NCBI RefSeq assembly: GCF_052324685.1
Contig: NW_027506873.1
Coordinates: forward strand, 1,711,999-1,775,998
DNA length: 64,000 nt
Source: Brachyhypopomus gauderio
Taxonomy: Eukaryota; Chordata; Actinopteri; Gymnotiformes; Hypopomidae
Reading direction: 5' to 3'
The translations under genes and the position numbers were made by a program. Positions within the stretch are counted from its first letter, which is position 1, and each line of letters opens with the position of its first letter. Shown piece after piece: positions 38,787 to 49,809 of this stretch. The notes below the pieces were generated by a model. The model made no database searches and had not been told where the DNA came from. It saw only the letters and a program-made list of their open reading frames with translations.

Positions 38787-39491
38787 GATTTGGAGGATAA
38801 TTCTATTACAGTGCTGTCTAATCAGTCTATAAAGATTTGGAGGATAATTCTATTACAGTGCTGTCTAATCAGTCTATAAAGATTTGGAGGATAATTCTAT
38901 TACAGTGCTGTCTAATCAGTCTATAAAGATTTGGAGGATAATTCTATTACAGTGCTGTCTAATCAGTCTATAAAGATTTGGAGGATAATTCTATTACAGT
39001 GCTGTCTAATCAGTCTATAAAGATTTGGAGGATAATTCTATTACAGTGCTGTCTAATCAGTCTATAAAGATTTGGAGGATAATTCTATTACAGTGCTGTC
39101 TAATCAGTCTATAAAGATTTGGAGGATAATTCTATTACAGTGCTGTCTAATCAGTCTATAAAGATTTGGAGGATAATTCTATTACAGTGCTGTCTAATCA
39201 GTCTATAAAGATTTGGAGGATAATTCTATTACAGTGCTGTCTAATCAGTCTATAAAGATTTGGAGGATAATTCTATTACAGTGCTGTCTAATCAGTCTAT
39301 AAAGATTTGGAGGATAATTCTATTACAGTGCTGTCTAATCAGTCTATAAAGATTTGGAGGATAATTCTATTACAGTGCTGTCTAATCAGTCTATAAAGAT
39401 TTGGAGGATAATTCTATTACAGTGCTGTCTAATCAGTCTATAAAGATTTGGAGGATAATTCTATTACAGTGCTGTCTAATCAGTCTATAAA
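38787..39491. repeat. 47-bp satellite, 15 identical copies
   Basis: The unit begins gatttggaggataattctat and ends cagtctataaa. Starts run from 38787 to 39445 in steps of 47. As far as can be read, all copies are identical apart from the junctions, which points to very recent expansion or homogenisation. Confidence 0.95.
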
Positions 39492-39494
39492 GAT

Positions 39495-40570
39495 TGGTTT
39501 GGCAGGACATAGACTGATATGTTTTCCATAGATGAGTACATAAACCCCAACAAATGAAAGTGTGACTATGACTTATGTACTATACGGGTGAACAGAGTAT
39601 GGGTTAACTGTGCATTTTCAAGGTGATGTAGAAATTATGCAGCCAAGCAGAATAAAACACTTCTAATCCATTTTCAATGTTCTTTGCAGCACAGTAAAAC
39701 ATTGAAATCTTAAAAAATAATTACACAAAATAGCCCAATTTGGTAGGATAATTACTTTCACATTGACTTTCATTTTTAAAGGGGGACATTCAGTACAGAA
39801 CAGTCTGCCTTTGGCGGCTGAACATGAGGAACTGCTGTTTCAACATAACTTTTTATCCATCCATCTGTTCTTTCCATTAACCATCCTTTAAGCATAATTT
39901 TATTTATGTTACAATCCAGGGATGCTCTGCTAACACACAGATATAGCCAAATGATCCACATTGAAAACATACAGTATAGGCCCAAGTTAATGGTCAGGTA
40001 CATAAATAAAGGCTTGTAGGGTCTTCTCTTACAGAGAAGCTCACCTATCACAGTTTAGAAAGCTCTCTCACACTCCCATGTCTCAGAAAGCCTTAGAGCC
40101 TGTCTTATTAATTGAGTCTTGTGATTAGCCATCTTAAGATGTGCTAAGGTTCTCTATCAAAACACTCACAGCTTGTAGTTATCACCGTGGGAGGCTTTTG
40201 CCATACCTTATCTAATGCAAACAGACACTCAAGATAAGGTTAATACATTCACTTCACAGTCAGAGCCCTGACCTTCTCTAAGTTTCAGAGATATGTGGAG
40301 ATTTCCTGCAGGTGATACAGTATCACAATGCGACACAGTGACATGTGGCAGATTTATTTGTAGTTTCAAACTAACAGTGTTTAAACTAGGATTAACGCAT
40401 TACTAACATCACAAAATATTCTCATTTAGTTAAGACAATGTAAGTCCTTTCATGTTCGCATGTTATGTGTAGTTTGTCAAAGACGACCACAGACTTCATT
40501 GTAACAGACCAAATTATTATTATAGGTTGTCTCTGAGTGTCCAAAGTTTCAGCAGGAAGAGCAGCTCCAG
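39495..40570. other. Unassigned intergenic stretch
   Basis: Unique AT-rich sequence; no gene or repeat recognised. Confidence 0.45.
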
Positions 40571-40577
40571 TTCCTGT

Positions 40578-40826
40578 TTACAAAGTGGAGGTCTTTCCCT
40601 TCATCTCAATAGGTGCAAGGTCAGTGAGGTCAGCAGGCCACTGCTGAGGTAGGTCAGCTATTACCTCAGCTATGTGAGCATATGAGATCACTTGGCCTCC
40701 TGACATCTGAAGGACATGCGTTTGCTCACTCTTGTTCAGTGGGTTTGCTATACTCGTTATGGGAGCTGTAGCCGGCAGACACACGACTTGAACCTTCACA
40801 CAAGACTGGCAGCAGATCGGCTTCTG
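40578..40826 (-). pseudogene. Unrecognised coding-like fragment A
   Basis: A minus-strand frame of about 80 codons, starting after a possible acceptor (acatacag|aag, reading down from 40826) and ending in a TAA-type stop at its low end. It contains paired cysteines (KPICCQSCVK) and ordinary mixed residues (SGGQVISYAHIAEVIADLP) rather than low complexity. I do not recognise the protein. It may be the last exon of a lost gene or a transposon remnant. Confidence 0.25.
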
Positions 40827-40829
40827 TAT

Positions 40830-42155
40830 GTTTCTAAAATGACTGATTGTCTATAGATTTGAGATTCTACAGTTGGTCAATTCTTTATAAAGATTATTAC
40901 TCATTGGGTTCTGGGTTTATCGAGGCATGGTAGAACATACTCTAGCAGATACGAGTCCCAGACCAAGATTCAGACTTACCCACTCACTGTCCTATGTGTT
41001 GTTTACTCTGACCCAGGTATAATGCCATAGAGCAATAAATACATTTCAAAGTCCTGTTGGAATTCCATCCTATTCTTACCTACATGAATGTAAACCAAAG
41101 TTTCAACATGGAGGATGAAATGACGGTGTGGATCATAGTTCCATAATTCATACTATGCTAGATTACAGGACCCATCAAGTATGAACAAAATACTCCTAAG
41201 GACTACCTAAGAACTATTGGTTATGTTGCATTATATGATGGTTTGGTCATTAGATCACCATAATTAAAATCATATGTTCCTTTCAATAAAAATATACATT
41301 TCTCCCAATCATGATTCTTTACTGTCCTTATAGTTCGTTTGTCCTGGCAGTATTGCTGAATGGACTCTATTACTCCACTGTAACATTATATGGGTCCTAT
41401 GTCTACCTTAAATATAAGCATCCTGGGAACATATAGAACATTTCTAGCCACATTTATGAAGTCGCAGTTATCAAAATCATCAAAATATTTTTAGTCACAC
41501 ATAGTGACATGTTGCTATAAAATTAAATAACATTTAGTTTTTTTTTTTTTTTTTTTTTTTTTTTACTGGAATTTGCCATTAGGTTTAGCCAAGTTTCAAA
41601 ATGGCTTCATCTCACGCTGGTGGTGTGAGAACGTGATGTGTCTTTGAGAAAAGAGTTACTGAACACATGTGGCATCTGTACTGTGTAATAGGCAATAGGA
41701 TGATAAACAGTCGGAATGTGTCAGAGAGCTTGTTCCTTGGAGAATATCAGAGAATGAGATGGGAGACTAGCACCTGTCACTCATCCTGATAATGTTTATC
41801 TGCCTTGGATGTGTCTGGAGACCTGTGTGGTCTTCTTAATGGGTGTCGTGCAAACATGTGACACTATCCAACCACCTTGCTGTCTGTCTTCCTGTGTCGG
41901 TGTCCGTAAGCTGTAGGTTATATGCCAGACCTGCCAGACATCTGTGTGTGGCATTGCTGTGGGGTGGTTTGGGAATGAGCAATCTTCAGGTTCTGTTTTG
42001 TGGTCCTTACTGTATGCCACATGATGGAATAGTTGTGAGTGTTGCTCATGCTCTCATTCAGTGCAGTGACACATGGGGAACCTGGGTACAAAAGTGTGAA
42101 AACATTCATCACATAGAAACAGCTGACTTGTCTATAGCGTGAGGATGAATAAGCA
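40830..42155. other. Unassigned intergenic stretch with poly-T
   Basis: Unique sequence with a T27 run at 41538-41564. Short frames overlap on both strands at 41796-42166 without support. Confidence 0.45.
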
Positions 42156-42162
42156 AACGAGG

Positions 42163-42435
42163 TCAAAGACAGGAAGCAGACATGGACGCAGGCTGGAAGA
42201 GGCTTGCGCTACAAACATCCAGAATGATCTTCTCGGGCTGTGGTTTCTCAATTTCAGATGATTCTAGTCTCAGGTGACATGCAGCAGGCACCAGTATGGA
42301 TCTTTTCTGACCGCAGTTTTCTTTGATAGTGGCACTGATGTGGAACCTGAGGTCAGACACGCACCTTTTCCATTCATCTTCTGCTCGGTCTTGTATGGCC
42401 TTAATTAATCGAGATAAAATTGCTGCGTCTCTTCT
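42163..42435 (-). pseudogene. Unrecognised coding-like fragment B
   Basis: On the minus strand a frame of about 90 codons runs from an upstream stop near 42440 to a TGA at 42163. It reads like a real protein end: WRRDAAILSRLIKAIQDRAE, then KRCVSDLRFHISATIKENCG, with no stops and a balanced composition. No family is recognised. Fragment A lies 1.3 kb downstream on the same strand, so both could be exons of one eroded gene. Confidence 0.3.
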
Positions 42436-42593
42436 CCAGTGCAGAACCAGTCAGTGGTGCCCACATGCCAGATGGAGGTGAACGCTAAGAAGCTGCACAG
42501 TCAGCATGTTCTAGTACACAGCATAACAGTTGTTAGATCCATTCTAACTCCGTTCAGATTTTCTCAAAAATAATTTCACCATATAATTCCTAT

Positions 42594-44350
42594 ATCAATC
42601 AATCAATCAATCAAATTTTATTTATATAGCGCTTTTTACAACAGTTGTTGTCACAAAGCAGCTTTACAAGTGCCGAGTCCTAGCCCCCAGTGAGCAAGCC
42701 AAAGGCGACAGTGGCAAGGAAAAACTCCCTAGTTTTTTTGCATGAGGAAGAAACCTTGAGAGGAACCAAGACTCAGGGGGGGAACCCATCCTCCTCTGGC
42801 CGACACCGGTCACCATGACAACAACAACAATATAGACAGAATGTAGACAGAATGTAAAAGATGCAATAATGTCCATTTAGACCGAAAAAGATGTAATAAT
42901 GTCCATCATGGTGTAGGCATCCGGTTAGGCAGGAGGTGGCCGGCCAGGATGGATCGCTTGTCTCTCCTCATCTCATTATTCCTCAAGCAGGCGGGCAGCC
43001 ATGTGGAGAAATGAAACAGGGAAAATTAGCTCTGTATGAGGACATATACGGGACAGGTAAAATTATAAACATTTCTGGAGTGTGGCAGCAACTCCGGCAC
43101 TAAGTTAAATTATTACAGCCTAGCTAAAAAAAGGCAGAACCAGAAGGTAACATAGGCTTGGGGGCATTCTGAGACAATGGCATCCGTCCACTGCACTGTC
43201 AACAAACTTGAGTGACCACGAGCAGTGACAGGATGACAGCACCAGCACCCCAGTCTACCATAAAACCCTTCGTCTATGAACCCCTGGATCTGTACCTTTA
43301 TCTAAGGGGGATATTAATTATCAAACGCTAGACTAAATAAGTGGGTTTTCAACCTAGATTTAAAGATTGTGACTGTGTCAGAGTCCCGGACACATTTAGG
43401 AAGATTATTCCAAAGCTGGGGGGCCTTATAAGAAAAGGCTCTTCCCCCTGCTGTTACCTTGTTAATTTGTGGAACTAATAACAGACCAGCACCCTGTGAT
43501 CTTAGTTGACGTGGGGGTTCATAGTAGGAAATAAGTTCCTGGAGGTATTCAGGAGCAAGCCCGTGTAGTGCTTTGTATGCTAATAATAGAATTTTAAAAT
43601 CAATACGAAATTTAACTGGGAGCCAATGCAGGGCTGATAGGACTGGTCTAATATGCTGAAATTTTCTAGTTCTGGTCAGAACTCTAGCTGCGGCATTTTG
43701 AACTACTTGAAGTTTATTTAGATTCTTATTTGAACATCCTGACAGTAGTGAATTGCAGTAGTCTAGTCTAGAGCTAACAAAGGCGTGCACCAATTTTTCT
43801 GCATCATCCTGTGATAATGCATTTCTTAATTTGGCAATGTTGCGGAGATGTAGAAAAGCTATCCTAGTAGTATTATCTATATATTTATCAAATGATAGGT
43901 CGGAGTCGAGTATGACGCCTAGGTTTTTGGCTACTGTGCCAGGTGTAATGGGACAGTCTGCAAGATTAAGCATTAAATTAGGAATTTTCTGTCTTGCGGC
44001 CTTAGGGCCCACAAGGAGAACTTCTGTTTTGTCCTCATTTAATTGTAGGAAGTTTAGAGACATCCAGCATTTAATATCTCTTACACAGGCCTCAATTTTT
44101 CCTAAACTGAGTTTGTCATCGGGTTTGGCTGATATGTAAAGTTGAGTGTCATCCGCATAGCAGTGAAAATTGACACCATGTTTGTTTATAACTGTGCCCA
44201 ATGGTAGCATATATAATGTAAATAATAGTGGTCCTAAGATGGAGCCTTGCGGGACCCCATTTTTAACCATTGTACGTTTGGATGAAATATTATTTAGCTC
44301 TACAAACTGATAGCGATTTGTTAAGTAAGACTGAAACCATGAAAGGGCTG
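42594..44350 (-). mobile_element. L2-group LINE, 5' truncated, with tail
   Basis: The 3' end is a (TTGA/ATTG)n repeat, seen on the plus strand as atcaatcaatcaatc at 42594-42612, followed by the typical tttatttatatagcgc tail. The 3' UTR is about 700 bases, then the RT ORF. The element begins abruptly near 44350 next to an AT palindrome. Sister copies lie at 45889-48415 (split) and 48527-49077 in the opposite orientation. Confidence 0.9.
43314..44350 (-). CDS. L2 LINE reverse transcriptase, C-terminal part
   Basis: An uninterrupted frame of at least 318 codons from an internal Met at 44270, open further to the truncation point. It shows [13 protein letters not shown] (RT block 4), YADDTQLY (catalytic block 5, second Asp pair), [13 protein letters not shown] (block 6), [12 protein letters not shown] (block 7), then [12 protein letters not shown], and ALHWLPV and the end APQLWNNLP, as expected for CR1/L2-group ORF2. 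Endonuclease and the first RT blocks are missing, so it cannot act alone, but the intact frame suggests a young copy. Confidence 0.9.
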
Positions 44351-44351
44351 T

Positions 44352-44405
44352 GCCTTTTATATATTAATATTATATATTAATATATAATATTATATATTAA
44401 TAAAG
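44352..44405. repeat. AT palindrome at the LINE 5' junction
   Basis: Alternating tatattaata and taatattata blocks that read the same on both strands over about 45 bases. It sits exactly where the L2 copy is truncated. Confidence 0.8.
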
Positions 44406-44409
44406 AGCT

Positions 44410-45880
44410 GAACATTAGGTTTGTCATTATGTTGAGTGGGAATGCTGGGAATTCTTCAAAGCCCAACAGAAATTTGGAGCACATTTGACTTTAGTCTTCA
44501 TGGCATTTGGTAGGAAGCAGCTTGCTGGAGACACGCTGGAGACATGCCATGAAGTTGAAGCATGCGCGGCAGCTCCATGGAGAGATGACTTTACCCTCTC
44601 ATCATGGCTTTCACAGTAACTCTACCCAGGAAGCAGCTGAACGGGCCTCCGGGGCAACTCTTACCACATCTGCCCCATGGCTAACATCAGGTCCTCAAAT
44701 CAATACACTTCACAGTTGTACATTGGTGCTGCAAATTGATTTATTTCTTTGTTTATTATTATTTTTTGTATATTAAACAAATGCATTAAAGTGTAGCTTG
44801 AAATAAAATAATATACCCATCCATTTCTGGTGTACAGATAAACAAACAGTGGGTTTTAGAGATTGGCACTCCAATCAGTAACATATTAACCACTACTTCC
44901 TCCTGTCACTCTGTAGCCTTTCTCCTCTGGGGAGGGGCGGACCACAGCTGCAGACCACAGTCCTGAGCTGTTATCCCTTGGGCCCAGAATAGTGGCTGCC
45001 CAGCGGGGCCCCAACAGGGCCCCAGCCATCAACCAGCATGACCTCCTGCTCTTCCCTCTTCCCAGGATAAGCCTTCTACTGTCACACTTGCCTCACTACA
45101 CTGTACAACTAGATTTGTTTAGTTTAACTAAGTAATTTAAAAAGCCATGAAGTGAACCCTACGTTTCACAGTGTGTTGAGATTTTAAATACACATTTTTC
45201 TTTAAGGTTTATTTATTACCCATCATCAAGATGCAATATATGTAAGACAATGGACCAAGTGGATATTTACATTGGACATTCTTGTTTATATTACTGTATT
45301 TAAATAATTAAAATCAAATCATCTTGCTGGCATGTAATCATATTCAGTGTGACTGTATTTGTGGTACGAATCCAGAGATGCTGTAGTAGTTCTGTCATAT
45401 TAAACGCACGTGATTGAAATGGAATGTGTGCAGTCTCCAATCATGATGCTCACTTCATTTTAAAACAAATTCCTCAACCTTCACACCACAAACAGGGACA
45501 AGAAAAGAAATGCACTAGATATCTGGACTCAGAACGTGATGAATAGTGGTATTGAGGTTCTTTCTCCATCTGTATTTGGTGCAAAAAGTAAAAACCATCA
45601 TAATGTTTTTCACTGACTTTATAAAAATCTAATTACAGATCTGGAATTGATTTACATTTTGCACTGCAGTATAAAAGGGACTTAATGTACTAGTATTATC
45701 AGTGAAATTCAGGATCTCCAGTCAGGCCACTGATTAGGCCAATTTAAATGTTGGTCATATTTGATAAATGAACCACTCTGTAATAATTTTGAAATTATTC
45801 TGTAGATTAATTTATAAATCTTTAATTTATTGTGGGTATACAAATGACTTATTTTATAAGGATTTTTGTAAATAAAGTTT
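44410..45880. other. Unassigned DNA between inverted L2 copies
   Basis: Unique sequence. A more GC-rich part at 44910-45070 contains no convincing frame. No gene recognised. Confidence 0.45.
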
Positions 45881-45888
45881 GGCTCTAA

Positions 45889-46926
45889 ATGAACTGTACC
45901 ATAGGTCACATGCCCAAATCCTTTAAACTAGGGGTCATTAAACCTCTGATCAAGAAACCAAATCTTGATCCAACTGTATTATCTAGTTTTAGACCCATTT
46001 CGAACCTATCATTTATATCCAAGATCATAGAAAAAGCTGTGGCCCAACATTTATGCTTATATTTGTATAGGAATCACGTATTTGAAAAGTTCCAATCTGT
46101 ATTTAGGCCCCACCATAGTACTGAAACAGCCCTAGTTAAAAGTAACAAATGATCTCCTAGCTTCAGACCAAGGATATGTATCTCTATTAGTGCTTCTCGA
46201 TCTTAGTGCTCCTTTCAATACAATAGATCCCAGGATCCTGCTAGATCCTTTCATGGTTTAGTTCTTACTTAACTGATTACTATCAGTTTGTAGAGCTCAA
46301 TAATATTCCCTCCAAATGCACAAAAGTAAAATATGGAGTCCCACAAGGCTCCATCTTGGGATCACTATTATTTACAATATACAGTATATGCTACCATTGG
46401 GCATAGTTATAAACAAACATGGTGTCAACTTTCATTGCATTGCAGATAACACCCAACTTTACATATCAACCAAACCTGGTGATAGGAAAACGGAGGCCTG
46501 CGTAAGAGATGTTAAATGCTGGATGTTGCTAAAAGTCCTCCACCATAATGGTGACAATACCAAAAGGCCCAGAAATCTCTGCGTGATATTCAACTCTGAT
46601 CAATCATTTGATAAATGCATGGAAAATACTACTAGGATAACTTTTCCAAACTGAGAAATTATCCCAGAGATAATTCCCAGCTACAGATTAGAATACAGTA
46701 ACTCATTACTGTCAGGATGCTCAAATAGGAATCTAAATAAACTTCAAGTAGTTCAAAATGTCGCAGCCAGAGTTCTAACTAGAACTAGAAAATTTGATCA
46801 TATCAGCCCAGTCTTATCAGCCCTGCATTGGCTCCCAGTTAAATTGCGTATTGATTTTGAAATTCTTCTCCTGCAGTTACAAAGCACTGCACGGGCTTGC
46901 TCCTGATTACCTCCAATAACTTATCT
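45889..46926 (+). mobile_element. L2-group LINE, broken RT, left part
   Basis: Plus-strand blocks in order: GVIKPLIKKPNLDPTVLSSF, SNLSFISKIIEKAVAQHL, FRPHHSTETAL near 46120, [13 protein letters not shown] near 46340, and [14 protein letters not shown] near 46830, with frameshifts and stops. It is a dead copy of the family at 42594-44350. The 3' part resumes at 48140 after an LTR element. Confidence 0.85.
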
Positions 46927-47110
46927 CCTATTGTAACGAGTGGGTGCACGGCAACGGACGAGACAGAATCCTTTCTCAATTCTACACGTTACGTTTATTT
47001 AAACAAAAATAGCGCAAAACATGGAAACACACAGACACGTGTATGACGCAGACAACGACGAGCACAGGACACTGCACGAATGCACATTAAATAGACAATC
47101 CCCATAAACC

Positions 47111-47785
47111 TCACGTGATAATGAGACGAGCCACAGGTGAGACGGAGTGCTCCGAGGGGGGCGAACTCCCCTCATCCTCCGTATACAACTCACTGTCCGT
47201 GCACTCGGAGACACCCGAATACACGGAAGGAGGATAGTCTTCCTCTTCGCCCTCACCGTAGTACACGGTGGGGGCGGAGCATATGGAGGGAGGGTAGTTT
47301 TCTTCCTCTTCGCCCTCACCATAGTAATCGGCGGGAGCAGAGCATATGGAGGGAGGACGGTCTTGTTCCTCTTCCTCCTCCTCCTCTTCACCTTCGCCGT
47401 GATCTACGGTGGGGGTGGAGCACACAAAGGGAGCAGGGTCTTCACTCTCCTCCTCCTCCTCGCCCTCTGAATCCTCCCCCTCGAATTCGCACTCCGGGGT
47501 CTTCTCGGTAGCGCAGAACTCGACTGCACCTACCGTCGGTGGTGAGAGGTCTCGGGAGGAGGAGGGGTGTTGCTCCTGTCACATCCGCACCACAGCTTCC
47601 CGGAAAAAGTCCGCCCTTTCCGGGGTTTCGGCTTCCTGAGCCCGAAGCAGCATGAACCTGCATACCGGGTCCTGCTCCATCTCCTCGGGGCTTACTCGGG
47701 CTCCGCAGTGCTGGGCATGGGATGAGGCGTGGTGGCGCTTGCTGGGTCTTTTGCCCTTCTTGGCCCGGGTGGCGTAACCCGGCAT
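47111..47785 (-). pseudogene. Internal frame of the LTR element with acidic repeats
   Basis: A start codon at 47783-47785 opens a 68-codon frame (MPGYATRAKKGKRPSKRHHA..) that ends in TGA at 47579-47581. The same frame stays open past this stop for about 155 codons to 47111. The second half is rich in Glu and built from imperfect repeats of the type PPSICSAP-YYGEGEEE, seen three to four times. The basic start and acidic repeats do not match a known gag. It may be a captured or family-specific protein, now broken by the stop and by the 3' deletion into the LTR. Confidence 0.4.
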
Positions 47786-47811
47786 CCTGTCTCTGATTCG
47801 GTTTGTCGTTC

Positions 47812-48134
47812 TGTAACAAGTGGGCGCACGGCGACGGACGAGACAGAATCCTTTCTCAATTCTACACGTTACGTTTATTTGAACAAAAATAGCGCAGACA
47901 GCGCACACAAAACACGGAAACACACAGACACGTGTATGACGCAGACAACGACGAGCACAGGACACTGCACGAACGCACATTAAATAGACAAACCCTATAA
48001 ACCTCATGTGATGACGAGACGAGCCACAGGTGAGACGGATTATCACAAGACGCACCCGCAACCACGGAGATCCACAGACGCAGACGACGTAAACACACGT
48101 CCAAAAGGGAGGGGTCGGGAACCGTAACGTGACA
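47812..48134 (-). repeat. Complete LTR (upstream LTR of the minus-strand element)
   Basis: 323 bases bounded by TG and CA; highly similar to 46932-47145 and to 18382-18700. Confidence 0.85.
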
Positions 48135-48139
48135 CCTAT

Positions 48140-48415
48140 TATGAACCCCATGTCCACAAAGATCACAGGGTGCTGGCCTCTTATTAGTTGGTGACCGGCT
48201 TTAGCCAGAGGAGGATGGGTTCCCCCCCTGAGTCTTGGTTCCTCTCAAGGTTTCTTCCTCATGCAAAAAACTAGGGAGTTTTTCCTTGCCATTGTCGCCC
48301 TTGGCTTGCTCACTGGGGGCTAGGACTCGGCACTTGTAAAGCTGCTTTGTGACAACAACTGTTGTAAAAAGCGCTACATAAATAAAATTTGATTGATTGA
48401 TTGATTGATTGAACA
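48140..48415 (+). mobile_element. L2-group LINE, right part with tail
   Basis: 3' UTR with gccagaggaggatgggttcc, tttccttgccattgtcgccc and tttgattgattgattgattg as tail. This completes the copy interrupted by the LTR element. Confidence 0.85.
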
Positions 48416-48468
48416 TTTAATAAGGTAACAACAGGTGGAAGAACATATTCTTACAAGTACCCCCAACT

Positions 48469-48530
48469 AGATAGAGATAGATAGATTGATAGATAGATAG
48501 ATACTTTATTGATCCCAGAGGGAAATTCCT
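48469..48530 (-). mobile_element. GATA microsatellite with retroelement tail
   Basis: (GATA)n leads into tactttattgatcccagagg and gaaattc, the same tail type as at 21667-21772. Confidence 0.65.
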
Positions 48531-49077
48531 GAAACTAAGGAATAACCTTACAGAATGTGTCTGGCACTCAGACTCAATCTTTAAGTCTAGATTGAAAACT
48601 TACTCATCTAGTTTAGCATTTGGTAATTAACATGCCCCCTTAGATTAAGGTTACAGATCAAAGGGTTCATGGGCAAAGGATTTTATGGTAAACTGGGGTG
48701 CTGTTGCTGTCATCCTGTCACTGCACATGATCACTCAAGTTTGTTGACAGTGTAGTGGATGGATGCCAATGTCTCAGGATGCTCCCAAGTCTGTGTTAAC
48801 TTCTGGTTCTGCCCTTTTAGCTAGGCTGTAATAATTTAATGCTGTTTGTGTATCTGTCCAATTATTGTTGTCATGGTGACCAGAAGAGGATTGGCCAGAG
48901 GAGGATGGGCTCCCCCCCTGAGTCTTGGTTCCTCTTAAGGTTTCTTCCTCATGCTCTTAGGGAGTTTCTCCTTGCCATTGTCGTCCTTGGCTTGCTCACT
49001 GGGGGCTTGGACTCGGCACTTGTAAAGCTGCTTTGTGACAACTGTTGTAAAAAGCACAACATAAATAAATTTTGATT
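48527..49077 (+). mobile_element. L2-group LINE, 3' end only
   Basis: Starts in the last codons of the RT ORF (agtctagattgaaaacttac) and carries the complete 3' UTR, ending aacataaataaattttgatt. No repeat tail is left. A third copy of the family within 7 kb. Confidence 0.85.
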
Positions 49078-49204
49078 TGAACTGTAATGAACTCTAGTCT
49101 TCTCTTCTCAAGGACCAGAAAATAAGAAAATAAACAGAAAAATGCACAGAAAGGGTACAGACATCAGGGCTTTTTTGAATACAACTAGACTGAGTCTCCT
49201 ATGT

Positions 49205-49700
49205 CACAATGTTTTTATGCTTCTAGCGGCAAGGAGGAAGTTGACAAAACACACATGCAAATCTGTCGGCGAGCTTGTTGGAGTAATGACTTGACAATGT
49301 TGGTCTTGTCCTCTTCTGCAACAATTTTAGAAGAATGGATGAACTCTCCATCCAGCACCTCATGGGTGCCCTGGTCTGGGACAGCCAGCCATGCCCTCTC
49401 TGTACACACCCATGCACGACGGTGCTGAAGGACGCTCTCACCGACGCAAAGCCGCCGGCTCCAACGCCAACAGCAAAGACATAAACGAACAGAAAGTTTT
49501 GTGTTGGAAACGGCTTTCCCTCAAATGTGTCACGCTGATGGAGCCACTCCTGGGCGTGCCGGACACGGTCTGCCCGCGGTGCGCTCTGGCTCTGGTGGTC
49601 TGTCATTAAGCCTCGCCTCTGGTGCCACACTCCCCCTGGAGCAGGACAGCATGGAGCAAGATGCCAGGGGCACACGCTAGCAGCAGCCCAGCTCACGCCA
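49205..49700 (-). pseudogene. Unrecognised coding-like stretch C
   Basis: GC-rich compared with its surroundings. On the minus strand one frame is open for 157 codons (49223-49696), with a hydrophobic segment NFLFVYVFAVGVGAGG. A second frame (49215-49409) contains VLDGEFIHSSKIVAEEDKTN, which looks more protein-like than the overlapping part of the first frame. A frameshift joining the two is possible. No family is recognised. It could be a decayed gene piece or a transposon relic. Confidence 0.25.
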
Positions 49701-49809
49701 ACACGGCTCAGACCTGCCCAACTAACCAGCCCAACCTCATTTTACTGGAACTGGTGCTGCAGAGGAAGATAATAGCTCTCTGCTCCTTTTACTGTGGTTC
49801 ATTATAAAC

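Larger units (their letters stand above)
46932..48134 (-). mobile_element. Small LTR retrotransposon, family A, inserted in L2
   Basis: The element starts tgtaacg and ends cgtgaca. The 5-bp duplication cctat flanks it (46927-46931 and 48135-48139), and it splits an L2 copy. The right LTR is complete (47812-48134, 323 bases). The left LTR is cut at about 47145, where it joins the internal region directly, so its inner 110 bases are deleted. Only 0.67 kb of internal sequence remains and no protease, RT or integrase is present. A minus-strand AATAAA inside the LTR and the internal frames give the minus orientation. It is a non-autonomous member of the family of the solo LTR at 18382. Confidence 0.85.

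Noticed and set aside
38787..39491. Possible CRISPR-like array because of regular identical repeats
   Set aside because: There are no unique spacers; the units abut directly and the genome is that of a vertebrate. It is a satellite.
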